A stretch of 64,000 nucleotides of DNA, from NCBI GenBank assembly GCA_015075635.1, contig JABTUA010000002.1, forward strand, positions 1,533,501-1,597,500, written 5' to 3'. This DNA is from Polyangiaceae bacterium. GTDB lineage: Bacteria; Myxococcota_A; Polyangia; Polyangiales; Polyangiaceae. Every line of letters begins with the position of its first letter. Within the stretch, counting starts at the first letter, position 1. This document shows positions 33,061 to 41,419 of the stretch, in pieces. The notes under the pieces are model-generated. The model did not search any database and was not told the DNA's origin. It saw nothing but the letters and a program-made list of their open reading frames with translations. Position numbers and translations under genes: made by a program.

Positions 33061-33984
33061 TCAGTAGCTGCCGTTGCCGATGGTGATGTACGTAGCGGGC
33101 TCGGGGAGCACGGGGTCCTTGTCGTCGCGCTGTACCACCTTGCCACTACCGGTATCGACCACCTCGACCAGGATCTCGATGGCGACGTTGGCTTCTTCGT
33201 AGGTCCTGAGCCCCAGATCGAAGCCGGTGAGCCCGGCGATCGTGCCCGGGATGTACTGCTGCACGAGCTTGTCGTTGTAGGAGCGGTTCTCGACCGCGAA
33301 GGCGTGGTTGACCAGACCCACCGCTGGATTGTCCTCGGCGTCGAGGGCGGGGTCGGGCGGGGGCGCGGTGAGGATGATGTTCATCGCCGTCGCCAGGTCG
33401 ATGCTCATCTCCTTCATGTCTTCGTAGGTGAACGTGCCGTGGCGTCGCGAGGGCCGGCCGCTCTTCGTGCCTGGCAGCTCCATCAGGATGTCGATGCCCG
33501 AGAGGTTCGGCATCTGCTCTTCACGCTGCGCGTCCGTGACGCTGAGACCCGGCCAGTAGCGACCGAACTCGTTCCAAGGATCGAGCAAGAGCTCCACGTT
33601 GTGGGTCTCCTCGTCCAGGTTGGTCAGCGTCCACGACACCTGAACCTTGAGGTCGCTCGCCAAGAGCCAGGGCTTGGCCGGGTACGGCGCGACCGGCGCG
33701 CCGTTCAAGCCGTCCTGCTCCGCAGCCGTGGGCGCCTTGATCGGGACGGCGACCGCCCTCTTGACCTCGTACATGCTCATCTCGTCGCCCTCGTAGATGG
33801 CAGCCATGCCCTTGGTCATGCCGAGCTGAATGGGCTCGAGGGTGCGGGTCTCTTCCTCCTCCGAGCAGCCCATCGACAGCAGCGCGAAGGCACCCAGGAA
33901 GAGACCGCGCGAGGGCGCCAAACCCCAACGGACGGGGGCGAGACCCCCCAGCGCACGGGACACGAGCAGCGAGATTTTCTGCAT
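33061..33984 (-). CDS. Lipoprotein, unknown, myxobacterial
   Basis: About 307 residues from the ATG at 33984. The signal peptide ends LLSMGCSEEEE, a lipobox. The mature part has a beta-rich composition with SWTLTNLDEETHNVELLLDPWNEF and ends YITIGNGSY. No known domain. It is followed on the same strand by the kinase gene and preceded by the AgmX-like gene. Confidence 0.6.
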   Translation of the reverse strand: MQKISLLVSRALGGLAPVRWGLAPSRGLFLGAFALLSMGCSEEEETRTLEPIQLGMTKGMAAIYEGDEMSMYEVKRAVAVPIKAPTAAEQDGLNGAPVAPYPAKPWLLASDLKVQVSWTLTNLDEETHNVELLLDPWNEFGRYWPGLSVTDAQREEQMPNLSGIDILMELPGTKSGRPSRRHGTFTYEDMKEMSIDLATAMNIILTAPPPDPALDAEDNPAVGLVNHAFAVENRSYNDKLVQQYIPGTIAGLTGFDLGLRTYEEANVAIEILVEVVDTGSGKVVQRDDKDPVLPEPATYITIGNGSY

Positions 33985-34069
33985 TTTCGGACCCCTAGAG
34001 AAAAGCCGAAGCCCAACTATGCCACGGGCGTGCCAGCGCTCCAAGGCGCGGCGGCGCGGGCGGCTCCGC

Positions 34070-35476
34070 TCACTTCTTGCTGGGCTTGAAGCTGAACGTC
34101 CAGCTGGCGTTCGTGGGCTTGTCCGCGGAGGGGAAGCTCAGGCGGCTGAACTGACGCACGATGCAGCCCTCGACGCGTGGGTTGCCGAGCGACGAGCTGC
34201 CCACGCTGGCGCCCGCCACCGAGCCGCCGGCCGAGATGCTCCACGCGATGCTCACGCTGCCCGACATGCTCGGGTTCGACGAGGCCGCTGCTTCGTAGCA
34301 AGCGCGGAACGCACCGTAGCGCGACATCACCACGCGCGAGATCTGAGCGGGGGTCAGGCCCTGCCCCGGCTTCGGCACGTCCTTGCCCTCGACCTTCTTC
34401 TCGCCCGGGCCCGAGCCGGAGCCGTCACCCGAGCCGTCGCCGCCACCCTTGCCGCCCTTGCCGTAGCCGCCCAGGCCCTTGCCCCCGGGGCCACCGCTGC
34501 CGCTACCGAAGCCGCCGCCCTTGCCCGGGCCCCAGCCCGTGTCGAGCGTCCCCGAGCCGAAGGGCACACCCTCACCGTCGCCGCCGCCGCCGGGACCGGA
34601 GCCCTTGAGCCCGGTGCCGCTGCCGCGCCCGAGCACGATGTTGTCCGAGCGCAGCCCGCCGAGGGCGTCCGCGACGGAGCTGATGGTGCCGAGGGTCTTC
34701 TTCACTTCCTCGCCGACCTCGCTGCTCAGCACGTCGGACATGCCGCCGAGGCTGCTCTTGATCTCGCCCTTCAGCTCGGTCTTGTCGGCAGGCCCCTGCT
34801 TGCCCAGCTGCCCCTCGGCGCCCTTGATCTTCTTGCCCCCGCCCATGTCCTTCTTGTCTTTGGCGCCGGGGTCCTTGATGCCTTGGCCCTTGTCGGAGTC
34901 TTCCTTGCCGGTCTGCTTCTCCGGTTCGACGGGCTCGTCCTTCAGGTTGAACTGCACCGCGAGCTCGGCCGCGCTCGTGAGCTCGAGCGGCTTCGGGATC
35001 GCCGGCGGCGTGGTGATCGCCCAGATCATCGCCAGACCGCCGCAGATGGCGACCAGCGAGAAGATGAAGGCGAAGATCAGCCCCCACTCGACGCGGCGCT
35101 TGGTGCGCAGCGCCGGCGGCGCGTTCGCGAACTGGAAGAAGACGCTGAACGTCGGCCCGTACTGCACGACGCCGAAGTCACCCGCGACGATCGGCACGGG
35201 CGCGCCGCCCCGAGCCAGGTCCGCCGCGTTCTCGCGGCGGCCGCGCAGAAACACCACGCCACCGGTGGCGCCCCGCGCGTCGAGCTCCCAACCGCTGGCC
35301 ACCGCGCGCACCGGCACGTCCGGCATCGGGCTACCGTCCGGCTTGGGCAGGGTTGCTTCCTTGAAGTCGCCGAACGCCAGCGACTGGCCCCCGCCGAGCT
35401 GGCGCATGGCGACCACGGTGGTGCCCCACACCGCGGCGGTGCGAAGGATGACTGGGGCTGCAGCGGGGAGTGCCAT
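34070..35476 (-). CDS. AgmX/PglI C-terminal-domain protein
   Basis: A 468-residue protein. An N-terminal FHA-like or beta-rich part (1-130) is followed by one membrane segment (~135-158, WGLIFAFIFSLVAICGGLAMIW) and a long Gly/Lys-rich linker, then a C-terminal AgmX/PglI domain (RVVMSRYGAFRACYEAAASSNPSMSGSV ... FSFKP), related to TonB C-termini. Such proteins occur in gliding motility and in envelope-spanning complexes of myxobacteria. The linker (GGGFGSGSGGPGG) would reach across the periplasm. It may form an operon with the next gene upstream. Confidence 0.75.
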   Translation of the reverse strand: MALPAAAPVILRTAAVWGTTVVAMRQLGGGQSLAFGDFKEATLPKPDGSPMPDVPVRAVASGWELDARGATGGVVFLRGRRENAADLARGGAPVPIVAGDFGVVQYGPTFSVFFQFANAPPALRTKRRVEWGLIFAFIFSLVAICGGLAMIWAITTPPAIPKPLELTSAAELAVQFNLKDEPVEPEKQTGKEDSDKGQGIKDPGAKDKKDMGGGKKIKGAEGQLGKQGPADKTELKGEIKSSLGGMSDVLSSEVGEEVKKTLGTISSVADALGGLRSDNIVLGRGSGTGLKGSGPGGGGDGEGVPFGSGTLDTGWGPGKGGGFGSGSGGPGGKGLGGYGKGGKGGGDGSGDGSGSGPGEKKVEGKDVPKPGQGLTPAQISRVVMSRYGAFRACYEAAASSNPSMSGSVSIAWSISAGGSVAGASVGSSSLGNPRVEGCIVRQFSRLSFPSADKPTNASWTFSFKPSKK

Positions 35477-35485
35477 GACGACCTC

Positions 35486-35956
35486 TTACTTTACGGCGGG
35501 GCTTCGGCGCGTGTCGCTCAGCTCGCGCATGAAGGAACGGTGCCCGAGCGCCCCAGCGGCGAACTCGGCGCGCACGCGGCGCATGAAGTAGACGACCTGC
35601 GGGGACTTCAGCCGGCCTTCGACCTCGACGGGACCGAACTTGTAGGTCTTCACGCCACCGTCGCCTTCGCTCTTGGTCTCGAGCACCGAGGGCGCTCCCG
35701 TCGTGGGCTTTCCCTCGGTCTTCGACTCCTTGGCGCCCTCGGCCTTGGCTTCCTTCGTGTCCTTGGCCTCGGTCTTGGGGGCGTCCTTCGGCTCCTCGGC
35801 CTTCTCCTCGACCGGGACCAGCTTCCCGTTCTTCCAGACCTTCTTCACCTTCTGGCCCTTCTTCGGCTGCGCCTCGACGTCGCTTCCGGTGAGGGCCACG
35901 CCACCGGCGGCCACGAGGGCGAGGGCAAGGGCCCAGGCGAGGGTGGGGCGGGGCAT
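35486..35956 (-). CDS. Lys/Glu-rich exported protein
   Basis: A 156-residue protein with an N-terminal signal peptide (WALALALVAAGGVALTG) and a charged, low-complexity linker (EEKAEEPKDAPKTEAKDTKE). The C-terminal 50 residues read GPVEVEGRLKSPQVVYFMRRVRAEF, a motif seen in partners of AgmX-like proteins. It is 10 bases from the AgmX-like start on the same strand. The ORF can be extended to 36283, which would cover the translocon genes, so I use the ATG at 35956. Confidence 0.65.
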   Translation of the reverse strand: MPRPTLAWALALALVAAGGVALTGSDVEAQPKKGQKVKKVWKNGKLVPVEEKAEEPKDAPKTEAKDTKEAKAEGAKESKTEGKPTTGAPSVLETKSEGDGGVKTYKFGPVEVEGRLKSPQVVYFMRRVRAEFAAGALGHRSFMRELSDTRRSPAVK

Positions 35957-36049
35957 GCGGACGCAAAGCATAGCCGGAAAGGCTGGGGGTGGGCGAGGGG
36001 GGGGAAAAAAAGGCGCAACTCGGGCCGGCGGGGCCCCGAAGAGCCGCGC

Positions 36050-36250
36050 ATGAGCACGAACGCACGCTTCGCAAAGATCATGGAAGACCTCGCCAACGTC
36101 GAACGCGAGCGCGAGGCCCAGGAGGCGACCTGGAAGGCCATCGGTCCCGAGCTCGCAAGGGCGGGAAAGGCCGAGCTCTGGGTCGAGTCGCTTCCGGAGA
36201 TGACGACCGCGCCGGCCACGCCGGTGTTCTTGGGTGGCGTGCGCGCGTGA
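36050..36250 (+). CDS. Small coiled-coil protein at the head of the translocon-like operon
   Basis: A 66-residue protein with a helical N-terminal half (FAKIMEDLANVEREREAQEATW) likely to form a coiled coil. It is the first gene of a tightly packed set of five. In the SPI-2 type III cluster the equivalent first gene (sseA) encodes a small chaperone for the filament protein, but this product is shorter and the similarity is only positional. The gene at 36270 follows 19 bases later with a strong ribosome-binding site. Confidence 0.55.
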   Translation: MSTNARFAKIMEDLANVEREREAQEATWKAIGPELARAGKAELWVESLPEMTTAPATPVFLGGVRA

Positions 36251-36269
36251 AGAAAGAAGGAGAACGATC

Positions 36270-36902
36270 ATGGGTACCAACAACGTCTCGCAGGGCCAAC
36301 CGCCCGCTTACACCACTGCCACCGCCGAGGGCGCGAAGGCGACGATGAAGTCGATGCTCGAGGCCGCCGAGCTCGACGCCAAGCTCGACGCGATGCTCGG
36401 CATCGGCACGTTCCTGACCGCCGAAGAGATGTACTTGTTCGCAGAGGCGAAGCTCAAGAGCACGGACGCCGAGCTCAGCGCGCACATGAAGGACATCACC
36501 CTCAAGAAGGAGATGGGCGCAGCGATGCAGGAGATCTCGGCCGGGATCCGCAGCGTCAAGAACTCCACCGGCCCGGAGCAAAAGGCAAAATTCGAGGAGC
36601 TGATCGAGAAGGCGAACAAGGCTGGACTGACCGACGTCGCGGATCTGCTCACCAAGGGACTCGCCAAGATCGAAGCCAACATCAAGAACTTCGGCGATGC
36701 GAGCACCTCCGACTTCATCGAGAGCGTGGCTCTGGACGTCGACGCGAAGGTGACGGCGCTCACCTCGAGCACCGAGCTCACCATGATCCGCATTCAGGGG
36801 CTCATGCAGCACCGCAGCCAGGTCTTGCAGCTCGCGAGCAACGTGATCGCGGCCCTGAACGAGCCGGCCAAGAACGCCATCGGCAACATCCGGGGGTCGT
36901 GA
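36270..36902 (+). CDS. Secreted coiled-coil protein, candidate type III filament/needle-tip subunit
   Basis: A 210-residue protein with no signal peptide, almost wholly helical. The N-terminal ~15 residues are flexible and polar (MGTNNVSQGQPPAYTT), like type III export signals. Helical segments (TAEEMYLFAEAKLKSTDAEL, IRIQGLMQHRSQVLQLASN) at mid and C-terminus are heptad-like, as in EspA/SseB-family filament proteins. No family could be matched by eye, so the assignment rests on size, helical content and position before an LcrH-like chaperone. An AAGAAGGAG ribosome-binding site precedes the ATG. Confidence 0.5.
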   Translation: MGTNNVSQGQPPAYTTATAEGAKATMKSMLEAAELDAKLDAMLGIGTFLTAEEMYLFAEAKLKSTDAELSAHMKDITLKKEMGAAMQEISAGIRSVKNSTGPEQKAKFEELIEKANKAGLTDVADLLTKGLAKIEANIKNFGDASTSDFIESVALDVDAKVTALTSSTELTMIRIQGLMQHRSQVLQLASNVIAALNEPAKNAIGNIRGS

Positions 36903-36903
36903 G

Positions 36904-37323
36904 ATGGTCACCAGCGCTTTCGACGAAGGGCGCCCGCTGGGCGTCGAGCTCAGCAGCGAGGAGTTGCAGGCCATGTACTTGGCCGGACACGCGCTGTTCG
37001 AGCAGGGCGACTTCCGCCGCGCCGCCGACGTCTTCCGCTTCATGGTCCTGGTCGAGCCCTTGTTCGCGGAGGCGTGGCAGGGGCTCGGCAAATGCCACGA
37101 GGAGCTCGACGACACCGAGACCGCCGCGCTGATGTACGAAGCGGGCTTCCGGCTCGGCGGCAAAGACTCGACGCTGGGCTTCCTGTGCGCTCGCGCGCTG
37201 GCCAAGACCGGAGACTCGTCCGGCGCCCGCGACAAGCTCGCGGAGCTCGCCGAGCTCGAGCTCGAGCCGCACATCGCGGCAGGCGTGCAGGCCCTTCAGC
37301 AGCTGGTGGGAGGTGCGTCATGA
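36904..37323 (+). CDS. TPR chaperone, LcrH/SycD-like
   Basis: A 139-residue protein made of tetratricopeptide repeats. AMYLAGHALFEQGDFRRAADVFRFMVLVEPLFAEAWQGLGKCHEELDD contains the tandem TPR signature in the spacing of class II type III secretion chaperones (SycD/LcrH/SicA), which hold translocators before export. The length fits (about 140-170 residues). The gene starts 1 base after the previous stop and overlaps the following translocator-like gene by four bases, exactly where such chaperone genes lie in type III operons. Confidence 0.68.
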   Translation: MVTSAFDEGRPLGVELSSEELQAMYLAGHALFEQGDFRRAADVFRFMVLVEPLFAEAWQGLGKCHEELDDTETAALMYEAGFRLGGKDSTLGFLCARALAKTGDSSGARDKLAELAELELEPHIAAGVQALQQLVGGAS

Positions 37324-38144
37324 GCGCCGTCGCAGGAGTCGGGGCGCAGCCGAGCGCGCCGGCGGCCGTGGGAGGCGCCGACCCCGAGATCATGATCGCG
37401 TCGCTCGAACAGCAGATCGGCGACATGCAGCTCACCTCGGGACGCTCGCGGGCCGAACAGCTCTCGACGAACCGCAAGGCTTCGCTGGAGAAGGCCAAGC
37501 AGTCGCTGCGCGACGCCCGGGAGAAGGAGGACGAGGGAGGCTTCTGGTCCAAGCTGGCCAGCAAGGCCAAGACGGTCGCAACCGTCGCTACCGTCGTCGC
37601 GGCCGCGGCCGCCATCGGAACCGGAGCCGGAGCGCCGGCAGGGCTCGCCCTCGTGGCGGTCGCGTGCAGCGCAGGCAGCTTCGCCATGAAGGAGACCGGC
37701 GCCGACACCAAGCTCGCGACGTTGTCCATCGGGGGCAGCGAGTTCGACCTGAACCTGTCCGACTGCGTGGCGCTCGCGGGAGTGGCTTGCGGGTCAGTGG
37801 GCGCGGCAGGCGCGGCGGGCTCGACTTCCACCGTCGCCACGGGAACGGCCGCCGAGGCATGTCAGGTCGCCGGAGTAGCCGCCCAGGCCACCAACGTCGG
37901 GGCGACGGGCGCGCAGGCCGTGTTCGTGGTGCGCGCCGGCGACGCCCAGGCCGACGCGGTCGAGCACCACGCCGACTCGCGAGAAGCGACCAACCGCGCC
38001 GACAAGGCGCAGAGCCAGATCGAAGATCAGATCGACCTCCTCCGCGGCGCGATGGAGACGCGCCGCAAGGTACGCGAGGCGGTCGGCAAGATCATGGAAC
38101 AGCGTCACGACACGATGGTTCGATTGATGGAGGTGCGAGCATGA
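37320..38144 (+). CDS. Hydrophobic-helix protein, candidate major translocator (YopB/SseC-like)
   Basis: A 274-residue protein without a signal peptide. The N-terminal ~80 residues form an amphipathic coiled coil (SRAEQLSTNRKASLEKAKQSLRDAREKE). Two hydrophobic stretches follow at about residues 88-125 (VATVVAAAAAIGTGAGAPAG) and 145-200, then a coiled-coil C-terminus. Two membrane segments without a leader, next to a SycD-like chaperone, fit pore-forming translocators such as YopB, SipB or SseC, though the protein is shorter. ATGA overlaps on both sides indicate coupling. Confidence 0.55.
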   Translation: MSAVAGVGAQPSAPAAVGGADPEIMIASLEQQIGDMQLTSGRSRAEQLSTNRKASLEKAKQSLRDAREKEDEGGFWSKLASKAKTVATVATVVAAAAAIGTGAGAPAGLALVAVACSAGSFAMKETGADTKLATLSIGGSEFDLNLSDCVALAGVACGSVGAAGAAGSTSTVATGTAAEACQVAGVAAQATNVGATGAQAVFVVRAGDAQADAVEHHADSREATNRADKAQSQIEDQIDLLRGAMETRRKVREAVGKIMEQRHDTMVRLMEVRA

Positions 38145-39037
38145 ACCCGATTGGAGCAATGACCGGAGGCGTTTCGAAAGCAGTGAACGGCGTGCCCGGT
38201 GAGGCAGCGCCGTCCGCGCCGGGCGCCGTGGGCGCTCCGCCTCTGCCGGAGCCGACCGCGGGGTGGACGGACGCGACGACGGCGGCGCTGGCAGCCCTCG
38301 CCGAGTTCTTCCAGAAGAGCCGCGAGGGGATGCGGGAGGTCAAGAAGGCCTTCGATGCGTCTCGACAGGCTCAGATGGCCAAGGAGGTCGAGTCGATGCG
38401 CGAGCAGGCAGACGAGATCCGCACCGGTGCCGTGGTTCAAGGGGTCATGCTCGGCGCCTCCGCGACCGCGGGAGCGTTCGCGCTCGCGACGAGCTCAGGC
38501 ACTGCGAGCGAGCCCGCCGCCAAGGAAACTCCCGAGGCGTGCCGTCCAACCGCTCCCGCTCCGACGACCCCGAGCGCCTCCGCCCCGACGACCCCGAGCG
38601 CCCCGGCGAACACGACCCCGAGCGCTCCCGCGAACGCGACCCCGAGCGCCTCCGCCCCGACGACCCCGAGCGCTCCGGCGAACACGACCCCGAGCGCTCC
38701 CGCGAACGCGACCCCGAGCGCGCCAGCGAACCCCCCGGCGGGTTCGGACGCTCCCGCGGCGACCAGCCAGACCTCGAAGTGGCTCGAGTTGGGCAGCAAG
38801 ACCGCGCGTGACTTCGCGGACCCGGTCAAGACCATGTACGACGCGCGGGCCAAGGAGTGCGAGGCCGACGGCGCCGCCGCTCGGATGAACGCCGAGCGGG
38901 CGAAGTCCAACGGCGAAGACATTCAGGGGATGGCCGACAGCCAGAGCGAGCTGGCTGCCAAGGCGATGGACGCGATCCGCGCGGTCCTCGACGCCCGGCA
39001 CGCGGCGACGATGGCGGTGCTGTCTCAGAGGGGCTGA
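38141..39037 (+). CDS. Single-hydrophobic-segment protein, candidate minor translocator (YopD/SseD-like)
   Basis: A 298-residue protein. It begins with a polar Pro/Ala region, then a helical part (FFQKSREGMREVKKAFDASR), one hydrophobic segment near residue 100-122 (VVQGVMLGASATAGAFALAT), a Pro/Ser/Ala/Thr linker made of tandem repeats and a helical C-terminus (DSQSELAAKAMDAIRAVLDA). One membrane segment plus amphipathic helices resemble minor translocators. The linker, with two 24-residue repeats, is unusual for that family. It is last in the operon; a new gene starts 50 bases later. Confidence 0.5.
   Translation: MNPIGAMTGGVSKAVNGVPGEAAPSAPGAVGAPPLPEPTAGWTDATTAALAALAEFFQKSREGMREVKKAFDASRQAQMAKEVESMREQADEIRTGAVVQGVMLGASATAGAFALATSSGTASEPAAKETPEACRPTAPAPTTPSASAPTTPSAPANTTPSAPANATPSASAPTTPSAPANTTPSAPANATPSAPANPPAGSDAPAATSQTSKWLELGSKTARDFADPVKTMYDARAKECEADGAAARMNAERAKSNGEDIQGMADSQSELAAKAMDAIRAVLDARHAATMAVLSQRG
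38567..38710. repeat. Two tandem 72-bp repeats in the translocator-like gene
   Basis: Two near-identical 72-bp units encode TPSASAPTTPSAPANTTPSA followed by PANA, and a partial third unit follows. Smaller repeats of the PSAPAN type lie inside each unit. The unit length is a multiple of three, so copy-number change would lengthen or shorten the linker without breaking the frame. Confidence 0.85.
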
Positions 39038-39087
39038 GGGACGAAAATTGCGGCACTCCGCGCGGGACGGGTCACAATTCCCTTCCC

Positions 39088-40452
39088 GTGCGCCGCGCCC
39101 TCGCCCTTCCCGCCCTGCTGGCCGCCGTTTTCGGCTGCTCCAAGGGCCCGAGCACGCCGCGCGAGAGCGCCGGGCCGAGCCTCGAGGTCGCCCCGGTCGG
39201 GGCGGCGCCCCTCGGCTCGGTGAGCGGCCCCGAGCTCCTGCCGGAGGTCGAGAAGCCCAAGGCGCGCCCGCCCTACAACGTGCTGTTCATCCTGATCGAC
39301 AGCCTGCGCTGGGACATGCCCTGGACAGGCTACGAGCGGCCCATCGCGCCCTGGCTCGACGCCTTCGCCAAGAAGAGCACGCTCTATCCGCGCAGCTACT
39401 CGCTCTCGAGCTACACCGCGAAGAGCGTCGCGCCGGCGCTGGTCGGCAAGTACCCGAGCGAGATGCAGCGCGACGCCTTCTTCTTCACCATCTGGGGGCC
39501 GGACAACCTGTTCTTCGGCGAGCGCGCGCAGAAGGCTGGGCACCGCACGCTGTCCGGGCACGGGCACGGCTACTTCAAGCCCGTGATGGGCATGGGCCAG
39601 GGCTTCGACGACTACCGCCTCCTTCCAGGCACCGAGCTCGACATCCACGGGGTCGAGGACGTCACCAGCGAGTCCCTGAACAAGCTGGCCAAGACGATGC
39701 TGAGCGTGCCGAAGAACGTGAGCCAAGAAGACGGCAAGCGCTTCTTCGCGTACTTCCACTTCCTCGATCCGCACTACACCTACTTCCAGCACAAAGAGAG
39801 CCCGGACTGGGGCCTCGACCTCCGCGCGCTCTACGACAACGAGGTGCACTTCACCGACCGCTGGGTGGGCGACCTGGTCGACTGGGCGCAGAAGCAGCCC
39901 TGGGGCAAGGATACGGTCATCGTGATCTCGGCGGATCACGGCGAGGGCTTCGGCGAGCGCGGGCGCTTCCGCCACGCCTACGACGTCTGGGAGAGCCTGG
40001 TTCGCGTGCCGCTGATCATCCACGTTCCCGGCGCCGAGCCGCGGCGCATCGAGACGCCGCGCAGCCACATCGATCTGGCGCCGACCTTCGCGGATCTGAT
40101 GGGCCTGCCCCACGACCCGCCGTTTCGCGGCAAGAGCCTCTTGCCCGAGGTGTTCGGCGCGCCGGCGGAGCTCCGCCCCATCGTGACCGAGCTGCCGCGC
40201 TGCGACATCATGGACCGCCGCCGCGCGGTCATCGACGACAACTGGAAGATCATCGAGCTCGGCAACGACGCGGAGTGGCTGCTCTTCGACGTGATGAAGG
40301 ACCCGAAGGAAGAGAACGATCTCTCCAAGAGCGATCCCGAGCGCTTCGCGGCGATGAAGGAGCTCTACGACAAGCTCTCCAGCGAGATCCCCAACGAGCC
40401 CATCCCGGGGCTCGTCCCGCTCAAGGGCGCCCCCAAGGGCCAGCGCTGGTGA
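39088..40452 (+). CDS. Sulfatase-superfamily lipoprotein
   Basis: A 454-residue exported protein from a GTG at 39088; the signal peptide ends LLAAVFGCS. The alkaline-phosphatase/sulfatase fold is shown by NVLFILIDSLRWD at the start of the domain, ISADHGEGFGE for the metal site and SHIDLAPTFADLMGL. The nucleophile site that reads CxPxR in true sulfatases is here SYTAKSVAPALVG, so the residue may be Thr or Ser, as in lipid-phosphate transferases of the superfamily, and formylglycine is not expected. Substrate unknown. A remnant of the same 3' end occurs at 41252. Confidence 0.8.
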   Translation: MRRALALPALLAAVFGCSKGPSTPRESAGPSLEVAPVGAAPLGSVSGPELLPEVEKPKARPPYNVLFILIDSLRWDMPWTGYERPIAPWLDAFAKKSTLYPRSYSLSSYTAKSVAPALVGKYPSEMQRDAFFFTIWGPDNLFFGERAQKAGHRTLSGHGHGYFKPVMGMGQGFDDYRLLPGTELDIHGVEDVTSESLNKLAKTMLSVPKNVSQEDGKRFFAYFHFLDPHYTYFQHKESPDWGLDLRALYDNEVHFTDRWVGDLVDWAQKQPWGKDTVIVISADHGEGFGERGRFRHAYDVWESLVRVPLIIHVPGAEPRRIETPRSHIDLAPTFADLMGLPHDPPFRGKSLLPEVFGAPAELRPIVTELPRCDIMDRRRAVIDDNWKIIELGNDAEWLLFDVMKDPKEENDLSKSDPERFAAMKELYDKLSSEIPNEPIPGLVPLKGAPKGQRW

Positions 40453-40568
40453 CGGAGGGTCGAGCCGCTGCACGCGGCGGCGGTTCGTCCGGTGGGGCAG
40501 CTTCTCCGGGGTGTGCAACGAGCGCGCCGCCTTGCTCCGTGCTCGAGTACGAGTATATTTGAAATAGC

Positions 40569-40814
40569 ATGCCCACCAGCGTTCACATCCCAAAGCCCTT
40601 GCTCGACGCGGTCGACGAGAAGGCACGTTCGCTGCGCATCAGTCGCAACCGGCTGATCATCCAGGCGCTCGAACGCGAAGTCGACGCGCGCGGTTGGTCT
40701 CCAGGCTTCTTCGCGGCGCTGCAGCGGCTGGATCCGGACACGCTCGAGACGTTCAGAAACAGCATGAGCGTGGTGCGACGGAGCCGGCGTTCCAAGCGCC
40801 CAGTCGAGCTGTGA
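40569..40814 (+). CDS. Antitoxin, ribbon-helix-helix (VapB-like)
   Basis: An 81-residue protein. TSVHIPKPLLDAVDEKARSL and SRNRLIIQALEREV form the ribbon and helices of a CopG/Arc-type DNA-binding domain. The C-terminal tail would bind the toxin. Its stop overlaps the GTG start of the PIN gene (GTGA). Short inverted repeats (CTCGAGTACGAG) and an AT-rich stretch with a possible -10 lie upstream at about 40540-40562. Confidence 0.82.
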   Translation: MPTSVHIPKPLLDAVDEKARSLRISRNRLIIQALEREVDARGWSPGFFAALQRLDPDTLETFRNSMSVVRRSRRSKRPVEL

Positions 40815-41221
40815 AGTACGTTCTCGACACGAACGTCGTTTCGGCGCTCCTCGAGGGTGACGCCCGCGTGCTGGCCCGCCTCGCGTCCTTGTCCCGGGAC
40901 GATGTTGGAGTCCCACAGCCTGCGCTCTCGGAGATTGCTTACGGAATCGCGCGCCTGCCCAGGTCCAAGCGCAGAGAGCTGCTGCGTGAGCGCTTCGAGC
41001 TCGTGCGATCGGAGCTCAAGCGAGCCGAGTGGTCCGACGGTGTCACTGACGCTTTCGGAGAGATCAAGGCGACGCTCGAGGCAGCGGGGACCAGAATCGA
41101 GGACTTCGACGCCGCGATAGCCGCCCACGCGCTCGCCAATCGGGCGGTTCTCGTCACCGGCAACGTGAGGCAGATGGCTCGCATCCGTGGTCTCCTGCTC
41201 GAAGATTGGACGCGGCGCTGA
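40811..41221 (+). CDS. vapC: VapC-type PIN ribonuclease toxin
   Basis: A 136-residue PIN-domain RNase, starting with GTG at 40811. It has the acidic active-site residues in YVLDTNVVSALL, QPALSEIAYG, EDFDAAIAAHAL and TGNVRQM. It inhibits growth by cutting RNA (often tRNA or rRNA) when the antitoxin is lost. Coupled to the antitoxin gene by a four-base overlap. It lies between the sulfatase-like gene and a repeated fragment of that gene. Confidence 0.88.
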   Translation: MKYVLDTNVVSALLEGDARVLARLASLSRDDVGVPQPALSEIAYGIARLPRSKRRELLRERFELVRSELKRAEWSDGVTDAFGEIKATLEAAGTRIEDFDAAIAAHALANRAVLVTGNVRQMARIRGLLLEDWTRR

Positions 41222-41248
41222 GGCGCCGCGCCGGCGAGGCGCGACAAC

Positions 41249-41293
41249 GGGTCGAGGCCGTTCGAGGGCGCGCCCGAGGGCCAGCGCTGGTGA
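41249..41293 (+). pseudogene. Remnant of a sulfatase-like 3' end
   Basis: Bases 41249-41293 translate to RPFEGAPEGQRW and a stop, against VPLKGAPKGQRW and a stop at the end of the sulfatase-like gene (40411-40452). The following bases are also alike (GAGGG..GAGCC). The vapBC pair thus sits between two copies of one gene end. The rest of 41222-41419 shows nothing else recognisable. Confidence 0.7.
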
Positions 41294-41419
41294 CGCGGTG
41301 ATGGAGGGCTGAGCCCTGCCGCGCGGCGGGGTAGCGACGGCCGAGCCGAGCGCCAAGTCCGCGACTCTGCACGCGGCACGCCGGTTGCTGAGTCTCCTGC
41401 CCAGGAACTGGAGGAGATC

